31,868 nt of DNA from JBCBKZ01 sp039026975 (GTDB lineage Bacteria > Bacteroidota > Bacteroidia > J057). Below, in pieces: positions 23,101 to 30,850 of the stretch; the stretch's first letter is position 1; each line of letters starts with the position of its first letter. The notes beneath the pieces are model-generated. The model ran no database searches, had not been told where the DNA came from, and was given only the letters and a program-made list of their open reading frames with translations. The stretch is taken from positions 1 to 31,868 of the forward strand of contig JBCCLI010000019.1 of assembly GCA_039026975.1 (NCBI GenBank), in the 5' to 3' direction. The translations under genes and the position numbers were made by a program.

Positions 23101-24956
23101 ATTCTGTAACTACTCTCTTCCTTAATGATAATCAGCTGAGGACCCTTCCTGCTCAAATAGGAGGAATGACCTCTCTTACTCATTTAGCTTTACAGGAGAA
23201 TAAACTCACTACCCTCCCTCCAGAAATAGGAAACCTGGTGGTACTCCAGCGGCTTAACCTACAGGCTAATTATCTGGAGCAGCTTCCTGAATCTATTGGG
23301 CAGCTAAGTAACCTGGTAGAACTCAATATCAGTGATAATGAACTTACCTCCCTTCCTAACTCTCTAGGGAAATTAAGGAGACTTCAACAGCTCCAATTAC
23401 AAAGAAACAATTTACATGACTTACCTGAAGGCCTCAGTAAGCTGACCCGACTTACCTACCTAAATGTTAGGTCAAACAAGCTTCTGAGCCTACCTGAATC
23501 AGTAGGCCAACTCAGTAATCTTCAACAACTGAGTATGCGAGATAACCTGCTGAGAACACTACCCAATAGCATAGGAGACCTGAAGCGTCTACAAATATTA
23601 GATGTACAAGCTAACCGACTTACCAACTTACCCACCAGTATTGGGAAGCTGGAAAACCTACAATCATTGACCTTGAGAGATAATTCCTATCTGAAAAGCC
23701 TGCCTGTAGAAATAGGAAAATTGGTCAACCTACAATCCTTGGATCTTAGTGAGAATAGCCTAAATACTATTCCAGGCCAACTAGGGAAACTCAATAAGCT
23801 TCAGACCCTGGACCTCAGCTTTAATCAACTAAGCGTTCTCCCTAGAGAGTTTTGGGGGATGAAAGACCTACAGATCCTTTCCATAGAAGGAAACAGGTTA
23901 GCGCGTTTACCTGATTCTATTGGGAGACTTGCAAACCTACAGTCCCTTAACTTACGTGAGAACAAGCTAGTCAGCCTCCCAGAAGGAATTGGAAATCTAT
24001 CCAAGCTAAGGGTATTAGATCTCTATGACAATAGGCTTAATAAACTGCCTGCCAGCATAGGAAAACTACTCTCCCTGCAGAACCTGGACCTCTTTAATAA
24101 TCAACTGGAAGAACTACCCCCTGAAATAGGCTTACTAACCAACCTGCAAGAGATCAACCTAAAATCTAATAAGCTGGTAACCCTCCCCTCTGAAATAGGG
24201 AGGCTAAACAGGCTGCAAGACCTGGACTTAAGTGGAAATAAATTAGAAGATATTCCAGTAGAGATAGGCGAGATAGGAGGACTTCAGGCATTAAACCTGT
24301 CAGATAATAACATCCGTAAATTGACTCAGTCCATGGGAACTGTGCTCAGCCAACTCCCCATAAAGTTTCAGGAAAACTTTTATGGAAGTGGCCTCAACTT
24401 GTATAATAATCCCATTGAAGAAATAGAGGAAGCCTGTTTTGCCTACCTGGATAATTCAGAGCTGCTTGAGCTAGCAGCGTATCAGTTTGATAATGGGAAT
24501 TATGAAATGCCGTTTATGCTGGCAGATACCCTCACTCATAGAGATCCCACTAATCCTAGGTACTGGGCAGAGATGAGCAAGTATGGGTGTTTTGCAGAGG
24601 AGGCTGACGCTGCTATCATGGCAGGTAAAAAAGCCCTGGAGCTTTCCTCAGAGGGAGCAGATCCACAGATTTATGAATATTTAGCCTTGGCTTATCTACT
24701 GGATAACCAGGTGGAAGAAGCTGAAAATGTATATCTATCTAGCCTCACCGAACAGGTAGGCCTAACAGAAAACTCAGAGGTACTCAGATCAGAAATAGAA
24801 ACAGGAAAGACGCGCTTCCTGCAACTGCTAGACAGGGTGGAAGCTGCTAACATAAATGTCTCCAATTTAGAAAAGGCAAAAGATCAGCTCTTACTCAAGG
24901 TTGAAGATTCTCTTCCATCCGTAGGAGAAATTATAAAAATTGAGCAGGAGGAGTAA
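20145..24956 (+). CDS. Giant exported leucine-rich-repeat protein, putative sensor
   Basis: This 1603-residue protein starts with a signal peptide (MKKIYSCFLLSLLCMPLAAQ). Residues 21-115 are helical with a coiled coil (RLRAANFQAKLRAQEERDRA). About 135-180 is a WG-like element (YGYINKLGEVVIPFQFDEA). From about 235 to 1425 run some 50 LRRs of 23 residues (LPxxIGxLxxLxxLxLxxNxLxx, the SHOC2/plant Ras-group type), with single units of 24 and 25. The C-terminal 180 residues contain TPR-like helices (DPTNPRYWAEMSKYG..., IYEYLALAYLLDNQVEEAE). The open frame reaches back to GTG 20085, but the signal peptide places the start at ATG 20145 (or 20136), 31-40 bases after the STAND gene. A periplasmic or surface recognition role for the CHAT-STAND pair is inferred from order and domains. 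Confidence 0.88.
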   Translation: MKKIYSCFLLSLLCMPLAAQNCNNIYRKAVSSFQANQLDESLQLLEDLEYCDDNDRLRAERQTLQDKIFSAINAQKEKEARLRAANFQAKLRAQEERDRAEKALQITEAVLNQLYFYEDKFGLTLKNLGAYYDPIYSYGYINKLGEVVIPFQFDEATPFYTVDSYARVSMDGKPYLLDTTRTTYLLTTSLGDTEPANKQALDIHLDRPIVLEGDDLSRFTSLEVLLAYGDPSDNGKLTTLPPALENLEKLKDLNLHSNELKILPGQIKSLSSLQFLDLSDNRIGELPAEVGELTKLRSLYLHDNRLSSLPSQLVRLGDLEVLDLSDNQINRLPDSLQQLTSLTSLTLRNNQLSYIPPEVGRITTLKKVSFRSNRLKEIPAELGGLNELVSLDISDNGISLLPPEIEGMSNLKSLLLGHNKISELPSTIGELSKLQILMLQDNKLVSLPLSLGKLNVLDTLILRGNQISSLPNEVNQLDGLQTLDLSDNQISKLPDQIKGLKSMANLNLSLNKLRKLPNSIKNLQRLLVLDLSNNQLQKLPSTFSDLSSLKTLNLGGNQLTSLPKEVVKLPELTRLTLEFNNLAALPASIQDFPALRSLHVGNNTISDLPPEIGKIGRLQELDLHANHLVDIPQEIGQLERLEKLDLSTNRLIQLPEAIGELATLRYLRAQTNSLTSLPQSLSNLSQLRELNVSNNQLASLTAATGGLEKLERLLLHDNQIASIPASIQEMPSLSFLNLSSNALNTFPQEVWNLPRLDSLDLSLNQISTLPTLTDKDGTLPLRYLNLSSNKLSVLPDEINKLGRLVSLNIQSNSLRELPKEMGELYDLKQLYLHANELSEIPSEIGKLSNLEVLRLSDNRLVKIPSGIKELTTLRSLQLGNNQLEEIPGDLGKLSSLQLLSLENNKLQSLPRGIGKLSELKQLFAGNNQLEEISNNLAGMDSLKVLVLSNNRLEALPNSLGRLTNLRHLELQSNKITQLPNRLKDLNSVTTLFLNDNQLRTLPAQIGGMTSLTHLALQENKLTTLPPEIGNLVVLQRLNLQANYLEQLPESIGQLSNLVELNISDNELTSLPNSLGKLRRLQQLQLQRNNLHDLPEGLSKLTRLTYLNVRSNKLLSLPESVGQLSNLQQLSMRDNLLRTLPNSIGDLKRLQILDVQANRLTNLPTSIGKLENLQSLTLRDNSYLKSLPVEIGKLVNLQSLDLSENSLNTIPGQLGKLNKLQTLDLSFNQLSVLPREFWGMKDLQILSIEGNRLARLPDSIGRLANLQSLNLRENKLVSLPEGIGNLSKLRVLDLYDNRLNKLPASIGKLLSLQNLDLFNNQLEELPPEIGLLTNLQEINLKSNKLVTLPSEIGRLNRLQDLDLSGNKLEDIPVEIGEIGGLQALNLSDNNIRKLTQSMGTVLSQLPIKFQENFYGSGLNLYNNPIEEIEEACFAYLDNSELLELAAYQFDNGNYEMPFMLADTLTHRDPTNPRYWAEMSKYGCFAEEADAAIMAGKKALELSSEGADPQIYEYLALAYLLDNQVEEAENVYLSSLTEQVGLTENSEVLRSEIETGKTRFLQLLDRVEAANINVSNLEKAKDQLLLKVEDSLPSVGEIIKIEQEE
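20847..24430 (+). repeat. Coding LRR array, about 50 units of 69 bp
   Basis: About 50 in-frame units follow the LxxLxLxxNxLxxLP pattern with near-constant 23-codon spacing. One unit near 22440-22490 has 25 codons (TLPTLTDKDGTLP) and one near 23690 has 24 (DNSYLKSLP). Units are divergent at the DNA level, so recent copy-number change is not obvious. The array ends in a degenerate unit GLNLYNNPIEEI. Confidence 0.88.
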
Positions 24957-25220
24957 ACAGCTATGCTTGGGCTAATTACTATTTCTTAGCTGGTAGGTAT
25001 CTGCTATTGCTAGTGTTTTGTAGAGATAATTCTTTTTAGTTACGCCACAAATACGAGAATAAAAAAATAAATCATTCATGTAGACATGGGGACCATTGGT
25101 GAAACTTCTTTTAGCTCACTTCCAGTATTTTTAGCATATTCTCATTTCTGAGTAAGGTAAACCTAATCTTGATCTTAGCATTTAATAACATAGCCTAAAA
25201 AGATTCCGTATATTTAACTG

Positions 25221-25661
25221 ATGATTCAGCAGTATATGCATAAACTTTCAGTAGCCATTTTGGCCTCCCTCATGCTGTTTACAGCACTGGGGTTCAATTT
25301 GAGTATGCATTATTGCTTTGGGAGGTTAAAAGCATTCAGTCTGTATGAGCAGGAAAGCTACTGTGTTGAGAAAGTAGCCACCCGTTGTGGATGGAAAGCT
25401 CCTACCCCGACAGATTATCCTACCTTTGCGGAGGCACCTCCCGTGTGCTGTGAAGATGCAAGTTTTTCTCTCTTCCTGGATGAAGACTATCAGCAAGTAG
25501 AGGTAGTTGCGTTGCAGGAGCTGGAAGCAGCGCTGGCATATGAATCATCTTTTATATCCCCCTTAACTATTTCTCACGCGCTGTACCTGGGGCTAAGAAC
25601 CTACAAACCACCCCTCCAACAGGTAAATATACCTGTCCTGGTACAGTCTTTCCGCTTATGA
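25221..25661 (+). CDS. HYC_CC_PP family protein
   Basis: This 146-residue exported protein has a hydrophobic N-terminal segment (10-26) and the three signatures that give the Bacteroidota HYC_CC_PP family its name: H30-Y31-C32 (SMHYCFG), C76-C77 (PVCCED) and P130-P131 (YKPPL). Extra Cys at 48 and 56 could also bind metal or form disulfides. Function is unknown. The family often sits near copper or other metal genes, and here a CxxC HMA protein follows two genes later. It is separated from the LRR gene by 264 bases, so it likely has its own promoter, not identified. Confidence 0.82.
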   Translation: MIQQYMHKLSVAILASLMLFTALGFNLSMHYCFGRLKAFSLYEQESYCVEKVATRCGWKAPTPTDYPTFAEAPPVCCEDASFSLFLDEDYQQVEVVALQELEAALAYESSFISPLTISHALYLGLRTYKPPLQQVNIPVLVQSFRL

Positions 25662-25703
25662 GATACTGATTGGCTCGTTTTGTCAATTAGTTAATTCTCA
25701 TAT

Positions 25704-26489
25704 ATGAAGCTTACTCAATTCTTGCCCTTTTTAGGGTTAGTATTTGTACATCAATTTTCATTAGCTCAAGGTCCTCCTATCATTGCTGATAAGCCTATCA
25801 TGCTAGGTTCAGGCAATAAGGTAATCAGGACCTTGACAGAAATAAGGCATACTACTCGAGGGAGGTTTATTAATACGCCTTTAATAGTGAATTACCTCCC
25901 TACTGCTAATACCCTGGTAGGCGTACACATCAACTACCTAAATTCCCTGTTTGAGTTCTCTTCAGGCTTAGGAAATGATAGAAACCTGGGAGACATTTTT
26001 CTCCTGGGTAAATACCAGTTTTTAAGAAAAGACCAAACCGGGAAAACCTTTAGGATGGCTGCTAAAACGGTGCAGACACTACCTACAGGTAAGAAACTGG
26101 ATATAGATATGATCAGTATGGGTACCTACCAAAGCTATGTAGGGCTAATCGCCGGCTATGAAAGCATTAAATACGGCATAAACCAGGAGGTGGGATATGC
26201 ACTTATGCCTGAAAGTTCTAAAGATGAACTACGGTACAGAGTATCCTTTGGTCTTCCTTTGCTTACCCCCACTTATCCACTCAGACAACTCAGTCTATAC
26301 TTTGAATATCAGACTAGCTGGTTTACGGAAAGAGGGGATCATATGCTTTTATACAGCCAGGGACTTCAGTATGCCCATGGTCGAATGACCTTTGAAGTGG
26401 CATATCAGTGGCCCTTAAGCCAGGAGGTAGATGAATCCGAGAAAAGGGATTACAGCCTCTTTCTAAGTACTAGAATCATTTTATTTTAA
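25704..26489 (+). CDS. Outer-membrane beta-barrel-like exported protein
   Basis: This 261-residue protein has a signal peptide (MKLTQFLPFLGLVFVHQFSLAQ) and alternating beta-strand patterns throughout (e.g. LVGVHINYLNSLFEF, YVGLIAGYESIKYGINQEVG, LSLYFEYQTSWF). It ends in the aromatic/hydrophobic ...STRIILF expected of an outer-membrane barrel. It resembles small 'putative transporter/porin' proteins of Bacteroidota metal clusters. The HYC_CC_PP gene ends 42 bases upstream and the HMA gene begins 18 bases downstream, so the three probably form one transcript. Substrate unknown; export of a metal across the outer membrane is inferred from context. Confidence 0.68.
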   Translation: MKLTQFLPFLGLVFVHQFSLAQGPPIIADKPIMLGSGNKVIRTLTEIRHTTRGRFINTPLIVNYLPTANTLVGVHINYLNSLFEFSSGLGNDRNLGDIFLLGKYQFLRKDQTGKTFRMAAKTVQTLPTGKKLDIDMISMGTYQSYVGLIAGYESIKYGINQEVGYALMPESSKDELRYRVSFGLPLLTPTYPLRQLSLYFEYQTSWFTERGDHMLLYSQGLQYAHGRMTFEVAYQWPLSQEVDESEKRDYSLFLSTRIILF

Positions 26490-26507
26490 CCTTAGTTTGA
26501 AAAAATC

Positions 26508-26858
26508 ATGAAAAAAATATTCATTCTCAGCTTTATCATATTTGCTTGTTTTTTCCTAACCCAAGCCCAGTCCACAGCTGACAGAGACGCAGTGGAAATG
26601 AAGGTAGATGGACTCGGCTGTCCCTTTTGTTCCGTAGGTCTGGTTCAGAAGGTCAAAAAGCTAGGGGACCTCAAAGACATAGACACAGAGTATGAAACAG
26701 GTATGTTTATGTTCACTATATCAGATACTCACGCTATTAGCATAGAGGATCTCCAGAACTCCGTAAAAAAAGCTGGCTACACCCTGGTGTATGCGAGTAT
26801 AGAAAGGGGAACTGGGCAAAAGATTCTGTTTGGAGAACGGCCAGTTTCTACCCAGTAA
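26508..26858 (+). CDS. Exported heavy-metal-associated (HMA) domain protein
   Basis: This 116-residue protein has a signal peptide (MKKIFILSFIIFACFFLTQAQ) followed by a single HMA ferredoxin-like domain (about 28-98). The metal-binding motif is C38-P-F-C41 in GLGCPFCSVGL, with the conserved K-K-AGYTL end. Such proteins bind Cu(I), Hg(II) or Zn(II) in the periplasm and pass the ion to a transporter or sensor. PFC in the CxxC instead of the common xHC leaves the metal open. It closes the three-gene cassette; a hairpin follows at 26887-26927. Confidence 0.88.
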   Translation: MKKIFILSFIIFACFFLTQAQSTADRDAVEMKVDGLGCPFCSVGLVQKVKKLGDLKDIDTEYETGMFMFTISDTHAISIEDLQNSVKKAGYTLVYASIERGTGQKILFGERPVSTQ

Positions 26859-26886
26859 CCGTCTGATATGTAGCTATGAAAAAAAG

Positions 26887-26927
26887 CCCCAGATCCACAG
26901 GCTTAAACTAAGCTCGTGTTCCTGGGG
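26887..26927. terminator. Hairpin with nested stem, probable terminator
   Basis: CCCCAG (26887-26892) pairs with CTGGGG (26922-26927), enclosing a second stem GCTTA/TAAGC (26901-26913). A T-rich GGTTCTTTCC follows on the plus strand; on the minus strand seven T follow, so it may work both ways. It lies 28 bases after the HMA gene. Confidence 0.5.
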
Positions 26928-26972
26928 GTTCTTTCCATCCTGACCTAAAAGAAGGATCAGTTAATTTTCAGG

Positions 26973-27003
26973 TTTGTTTCCTGCTTTGGCTTCTGTAATT
27001 TTC
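26973..27003 (+). promoter_or_regulatory. Bacteroidota-type promoter of the VOC gene
   Basis: TTTG at 26973-26976 and TAATTTTC at 26996-27003 (seven of eight matches to TAnnTTTG) are separated by 19 bases, the normal spacing. The box ends 17 bases before the ATG at 27021. Confidence 0.45.
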
Positions 27004-27020
27004 TCAAAAACAGTATATCT

Positions 27021-27401
27021 ATGCCAATTCCTACAGTAAAAGATCTGAAGATCTTTGTCCCAACCAAAGATTATGAGGTATCCATAGAATTCTACACCAA
27101 ACTAGGGTGGACCCTAAACTGGAAGTCAGATGGTTTGGCGGAAGTAGAGCTAGCTGGCCAGCGGATGCTCCTTCAAAAATACTACGCCAAACAGTGGGCT
27201 CACAACTTCATGGTGTATCTAATGGTAGAAGATGCACAGGCTTGGTACGAGCATGTTGCGGATATTCTCAGGGAGAAATCCTATGGGGAAGCTAAGGTAC
27301 AGCCTCCCAAAAAGGAAGACTACGGAGCTATCGTCACCTATATTCATGATCCCTGTGGGGTACTTCTTCATTGTGCAGAGGAGGTCAAACAGGAAGCTTA
27401 G
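27021..27401 (+). CDS. VOC family (glyoxalase/bleomycin-resistance fold) protein
   Basis: This 126-residue protein is a single vicinal-oxygen-chelate module. It shows the opening DLKIFVPTKDYEVSIEFYTKLGW, a central WAHNFMVYLMVEDAQAWYEH, and the closing YIHDPCGVLLHCAEE. Family members are metal-dependent enzymes or drug-binding proteins that act as dimers. The usual metal ligands (first-strand His or Glu, final Glu/His) are not all evident, so catalytic activity is uncertain. It is cytosolic, has its own likely promoter, and stands alone. Confidence 0.82.
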   Translation: MPIPTVKDLKIFVPTKDYEVSIEFYTKLGWTLNWKSDGLAEVELAGQRMLLQKYYAKQWAHNFMVYLMVEDAQAWYEHVADILREKSYGEAKVQPPKKEDYGAIVTYIHDPCGVLLHCAEEVKQEA

Positions 27402-27807
27402 GGGTGATCCTCTGAGGAGGAGGATAAGGCTACTTCACTACCTAATAGGAATTTATCAAGATTCTATTTTCCTATCATAAAGGATTATATCACTATGCCA
27501 TAAGTTGGCCATCCAGGGGTAGTAAATTTGACTAGGTACCCGTCCCATGTGCCCCCCGTTCAAATATTGTGCTTAACGAAATAAACGGCATCAGCTATTT
27601 CTACCGGCCAAGGATCTGACGGACGGATAAATCTGCCCCTGCATTAGGATATTTATTTTTTCAATGTCAATGACCCTAGAGGATACTACATAAATTAGGG
27701 TCCATCCCCCTATATGTATCCACTCTCCTTACCATACTCCTAATTCTCGCAGCTTTAGATTATTCTCAAATTATCCCTAATTTAGAGTAGACACATTGGT
27801 TAACACT
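27402..27807. other. Intergenic region before the amidohydrolase gene
   Basis: This 406-base stretch contains no convincing gene. A short ATCCTC/GAGGAT hairpin without T-run follows the VOC stop. TAAATTAGGG (27691-27700) and CCCTAATTTA (27775-27784) are perfect 10-bp complements 74 bases apart; the second copy lies 24 bases before the amidohydrolase ATG. No TAnnTTTG promoter was found. Confidence 0.4.
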
Positions 27808-29421
27808 ATGCAGCACCCCACTTCCTACCTGAGACTAAGTCTCTTCATCGCCTGTTTTTTTTCCTCTTCTCTTGTACTGGCCCAAATGAGTATGGCTCCT
27901 GATAGAAACCAGGGAGACGGTCCACACGAGCAACTTATCATTAGAGGCGCTACTCTTATTAACGGTAATGGCGCCCCTCCCATAGGGCCTGTGGATGTAG
28001 TGGTAGAAGGGAATAAGATAACCAAGGTAGATGTGGTGGGCTATCCTGGAACTAACATTCCCGAGAGAAATAGGCCCAAGGCTACTGCAGGGGCAAAGGT
28101 GATAGATGCTAGTGGCATGTACCTTCTCCCCGGTTTTGTAGACATGCATGGGCATATAGGAGGAAAAGCACAAGGCACTACTCCAGAATACGTCTTTAAG
28201 CTGTGGATGGCACATGGGATAACCACCGTGAGAGAACCTGGCAGTTTTAACGGCCTGGACTGGACACTAGCACACAGAGCCAAAAGTCAGAACAACGAAA
28301 TAGTAGCTCCACGAATAGAAGCCTACATAGGATTTGGGATGGGGAGTGAAGAACCCATAGCTAATGGTGAAATGGCAAGAGAATGGGTAAGGGATATAGC
28401 AGCTAAGGGTGCCCAAGGGATCAAATTCTTTGGGGCACGACCAGATATTATGGAAGCCGCCTTGGATGAAGCCAAGCAGCTGGGGCTTAGGTCTGCCTGC
28501 CATCATGCCCAGATGAACGTAGCTTGGCTGAATGTCCTTCACTCTGCTAAAATGGGCCTAACCAGTATGGAACACTGGTATGGACTGCCTGAAGCCCTCT
28601 TTACTGACCGGATAGTACAGAACTATCCACTGGATTATAACTACCAGAATGAGCAAGACCGCTTCGGGGAGGCAGGTAAACTTTGGCAGCAAGCAGCCAA
28701 GCCCTATTCTGCCCACTGGAACGCTGTCATGGATACCCTGCTAGCAATAGGTTTTACCCTGGATCCCACCTTTAACATTTATGAGGCGAGTCGTGACCTC
28801 ATGCGGGCACGTAGAGCTGAATGGCATGAGCATTATACGCTCCCTTCCCTTTGGGCATTCTACCAGCCCAGCAAAATTTCACACGGCTCCTACTGGCATT
28901 ATTGGGGTACAGAGCAGGAAGTGGACTGGAAAGAGAACTACCGTCTTTGGATGACCTTTGTGAATGAGTATAAAAACCGTGGAGGAAAGGTTACTACAGG
29001 TTCTGACTCAGGATACATTTTCCAACTGTACGGCTTTGCTTACATTAGAGAACTAGAATTACTACGGGAGGCAGGTTTCCATCCTATGGAGGTGATTCGC
29101 TCCGCTACGCTTATGGGAGCTAAAGCACTTGGTATGGATGATCAAATAGGAACCATAGAAGTAGGAAAAATGGCAGACATGGTGCTAGTGGAAGAAAATC
29201 CCCTAGAGAACCTCAAAGTGCTATATGGGACTGGTGCCATCAAACTCACAGATGATAATGAAATAGTCAGGGTAGGAGGGGTGAAATATACCATCAAAGA
29301 CGGTATAGTCTATGATGCCAAACAGCTTCTACAGGAGGTGAAGGTAATGGTAGACATAGAGAAAGCCCGAACCGGTTTTAAATTATCCCAGCCCGGACTG
29401 GATAGCTTTTCCAGACCATAA
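27808..29421 (+). CDS. Exported amidohydrolase family metalloenzyme
   Basis: This 537-residue protein has a signal peptide (MQHPTSYLRLSLFIACFFSS...LAQ) and an amidohydrolase TIM barrel. Metal ligands are visible: H114/H116 in DMHGHIGG, probable K206 in GIKFFGARPD, H232/H233 in SACHHAQ, H256 in MEHWYG and D400 in GSDSG. The ending GTIEVGKMADMVLVEENPLENL is the standard second beta domain. Homologues include imidazolonepropionase-like and prolidase/dipeptidase-like hydrolases, so the substrate is not assignable. It would act in the periplasm. The frame opens at TTG 27796, but ATG 27808 gives the natural signal peptide and is chosen. Confidence 0.87.
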   Translation: MQHPTSYLRLSLFIACFFSSSLVLAQMSMAPDRNQGDGPHEQLIIRGATLINGNGAPPIGPVDVVVEGNKITKVDVVGYPGTNIPERNRPKATAGAKVIDASGMYLLPGFVDMHGHIGGKAQGTTPEYVFKLWMAHGITTVREPGSFNGLDWTLAHRAKSQNNEIVAPRIEAYIGFGMGSEEPIANGEMAREWVRDIAAKGAQGIKFFGARPDIMEAALDEAKQLGLRSACHHAQMNVAWLNVLHSAKMGLTSMEHWYGLPEALFTDRIVQNYPLDYNYQNEQDRFGEAGKLWQQAAKPYSAHWNAVMDTLLAIGFTLDPTFNIYEASRDLMRARRAEWHEHYTLPSLWAFYQPSKISHGSYWHYWGTEQEVDWKENYRLWMTFVNEYKNRGGKVTTGSDSGYIFQLYGFAYIRELELLREAGFHPMEVIRSATLMGAKALGMDDQIGTIEVGKMADMVLVEENPLENLKVLYGTGAIKLTDDNEIVRVGGVKYTIKDGIVYDAKQLLQEVKVMVDIEKARTGFKLSQPGLDSFSRP

Positions 29422-29498
29422 GTCTTTGAGATAAAAATTTCCTCCCTTACTCGCATTACTTTTTCAGGAAAAGAGATGATACTAGAGACTTCTCGTTT

Positions 29499-29831
29499 TT
29501 ACGAATCAGCTTTAAGGGTAACGGCTGTTCCATAGGCTAAGATCTCAGAGGCACCTGACATGATAGTGGCAGTGGTAATTCTCACATTTACTACAGCATC
29601 AGCTCCCATTTCACCGGCATCTTCTATCATGCGCTCCAACGCTTGTTCTCTTGCCATTTTCAGGAGCTTAGTATATTCTGATATCTCCCCTCCTGCGATC
29701 ATTTTTAAGCCTGCTATAAAGTCTCTCCCAATAAACCTCGCCCTGGTAGTGCTCCCTCTCGCCATGCCTAATGCCTTATCTACCACTCTTCCAGGAACGT
29801 CTGGGGTGTTAACGATAATAATTTCTTTCAT
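29499..29831 (-). CDS. YbjQ/UPF0145 family protein
   Basis: This 110-residue protein belongs to the YbjQ (UPF0145, 'heavy-metal-binding domain') family, small cytosolic proteins that assemble into pentamers. The family pattern is clear: VNTPDVPGRVVDKALGMARG, then FIGRDFIAGLKMIAGGEISEY, REQALERMIEDAGEMGADAVVNVR and a final SEILAYGTAVTL. Its cellular role is unproven. It is convergent with the amidohydrolase gene and divergent from the lipoprotein gene at 30003, so it is probably transcribed alone. Confidence 0.9.
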   Translation of the reverse strand: MKEIIIVNTPDVPGRVVDKALGMARGSTTRARFIGRDFIAGLKMIAGGEISEYTKLLKMAREQALERMIEDAGEMGADAVVNVRITTATIMSGASEILAYGTAVTLKADS

Positions 29832-30002
29832 TGATGTTTGGTGTTTAGATGGTTGATAAGATAAGGAGAAGAATTGTAATCACTGTAGGTAAATCTTCTT
29901 TGAATACTCTTTACTACCCGTTTAAATATCTAATGGGCAAAAGTATGCAACCCAAAGCTGATATCCCATGTATAACTAAAGGGTTAGTTAATATACATCC
30001 TT

Positions 30003-30725
30003 ATGAAAACATACATACTCTTAGCCACCACCTTAGGGCTAATTAGCTGCTCAGGCCCTTCCGTACTCAGCTCAACGCAATTACTAGCCTCCTCTGCTGC
30101 CTTCCATGATCCTGATAATCGCTGGGAAAGAGCTACCCTATCACTCTACATACAGGAACCTCGTATCCAAAATCCCAGCAGATACTCCCGTCTTCTTCTG
30201 AATAATGAAACAGGTGAGTTCCAGCTAGAAAGAAATAGAGATGAACACTTATCGACTCACATTGTCAATTCAGGCGGAGAGGGAAGTATCTTATTCAACG
30301 GTTCTGCTGAGATAGATTCCCAGTATGTAGCTGCTTACAGGCTTTCTCCAGAAAGGAGCCTGGGATACAGAGGGTTTTACCACTTTATGTATGGATTACC
30401 TATGAGCATTACCCAAGAAAAAGTTAAGGAAATGCGTCCCGTCAATGCCGCCTTTTTTAATAATAAAGCCTGCTACCAACTGGAAGTAGAACTGGTAGAG
30501 CCTATGATTTCTGCTCATTGGCGGCTGTACTTTCGGGAAGGCGACTTTAGGCTAGAAGGAGTAGAAATTTTCTTTCCAGAGGAGGCAGAAAAAGGAGAAA
30601 AGATAGTATTTGACCATTTGGCAGAGGCAGATGGCATGCTTCTCCCCAGAATTAGAAACTGGTATGAGCTTGGAAATGGGGAATACTCCGGTTCAGACAT
30701 CATTCTAAAGGAGATAGAGGAATAG
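30003..30725 (+). CDS. DUF6503-like lipoprotein
   Basis: This 240-residue protein carries a lipoprotein signal (MKTYILLATTLGLISCSG, Cys16 modified). The mature part begins with the SSAAFHDPDNRWERATLSLY segment typical of DUF6503-type Bacteroidota proteins ('YHDP...W'). The rest is beta-rich (QYVAAYRLSPERSLGYRGFY, HWRLYFREGDFRLEGVEIFF, LPRIRNWYELGNGEY) and looks like a lipocalin- or LolA-like half barrel. Function unknown. No clear promoter was found in the 171-base gap to the divergent YbjQ gene. Confidence 0.75.
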   Translation: MKTYILLATTLGLISCSGPSVLSSTQLLASSAAFHDPDNRWERATLSLYIQEPRIQNPSRYSRLLLNNETGEFQLERNRDEHLSTHIVNSGGEGSILFNGSAEIDSQYVAAYRLSPERSLGYRGFYHFMYGLPMSITQEKVKEMRPVNAAFFNNKACYQLEVELVEPMISAHWRLYFREGDFRLEGVEIFFPEEAEKGEKIVFDHLAEADGMLLPRIRNWYELGNGEYSGSDIILKEIEE

Positions 30726-30850
30726 ATAGCTTACTCTCCTGACCTACTGTATAAAAGGAAAATATTTTAATGCTTGCTTATCACCCTGAAATCCCTTTTT
30801 AGTAATTATACTTATGAGAATGAATCTCTTCTCTCAAGTGCGAGTTATGC

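Noticed and set aside
20847..24430. Long regular repeat as a CRISPR or DNA satellite
   Set aside because: Periodicity follows codons of a 23-residue protein repeat, and units differ strongly at the DNA level.
29849..30046. 65-codon plus-strand open frame before the DUF6503-like gene
   Set aside because: It overlaps the start of the lipoprotein gene in another frame, has no recognisable features, and lies in a divergent promoter region.
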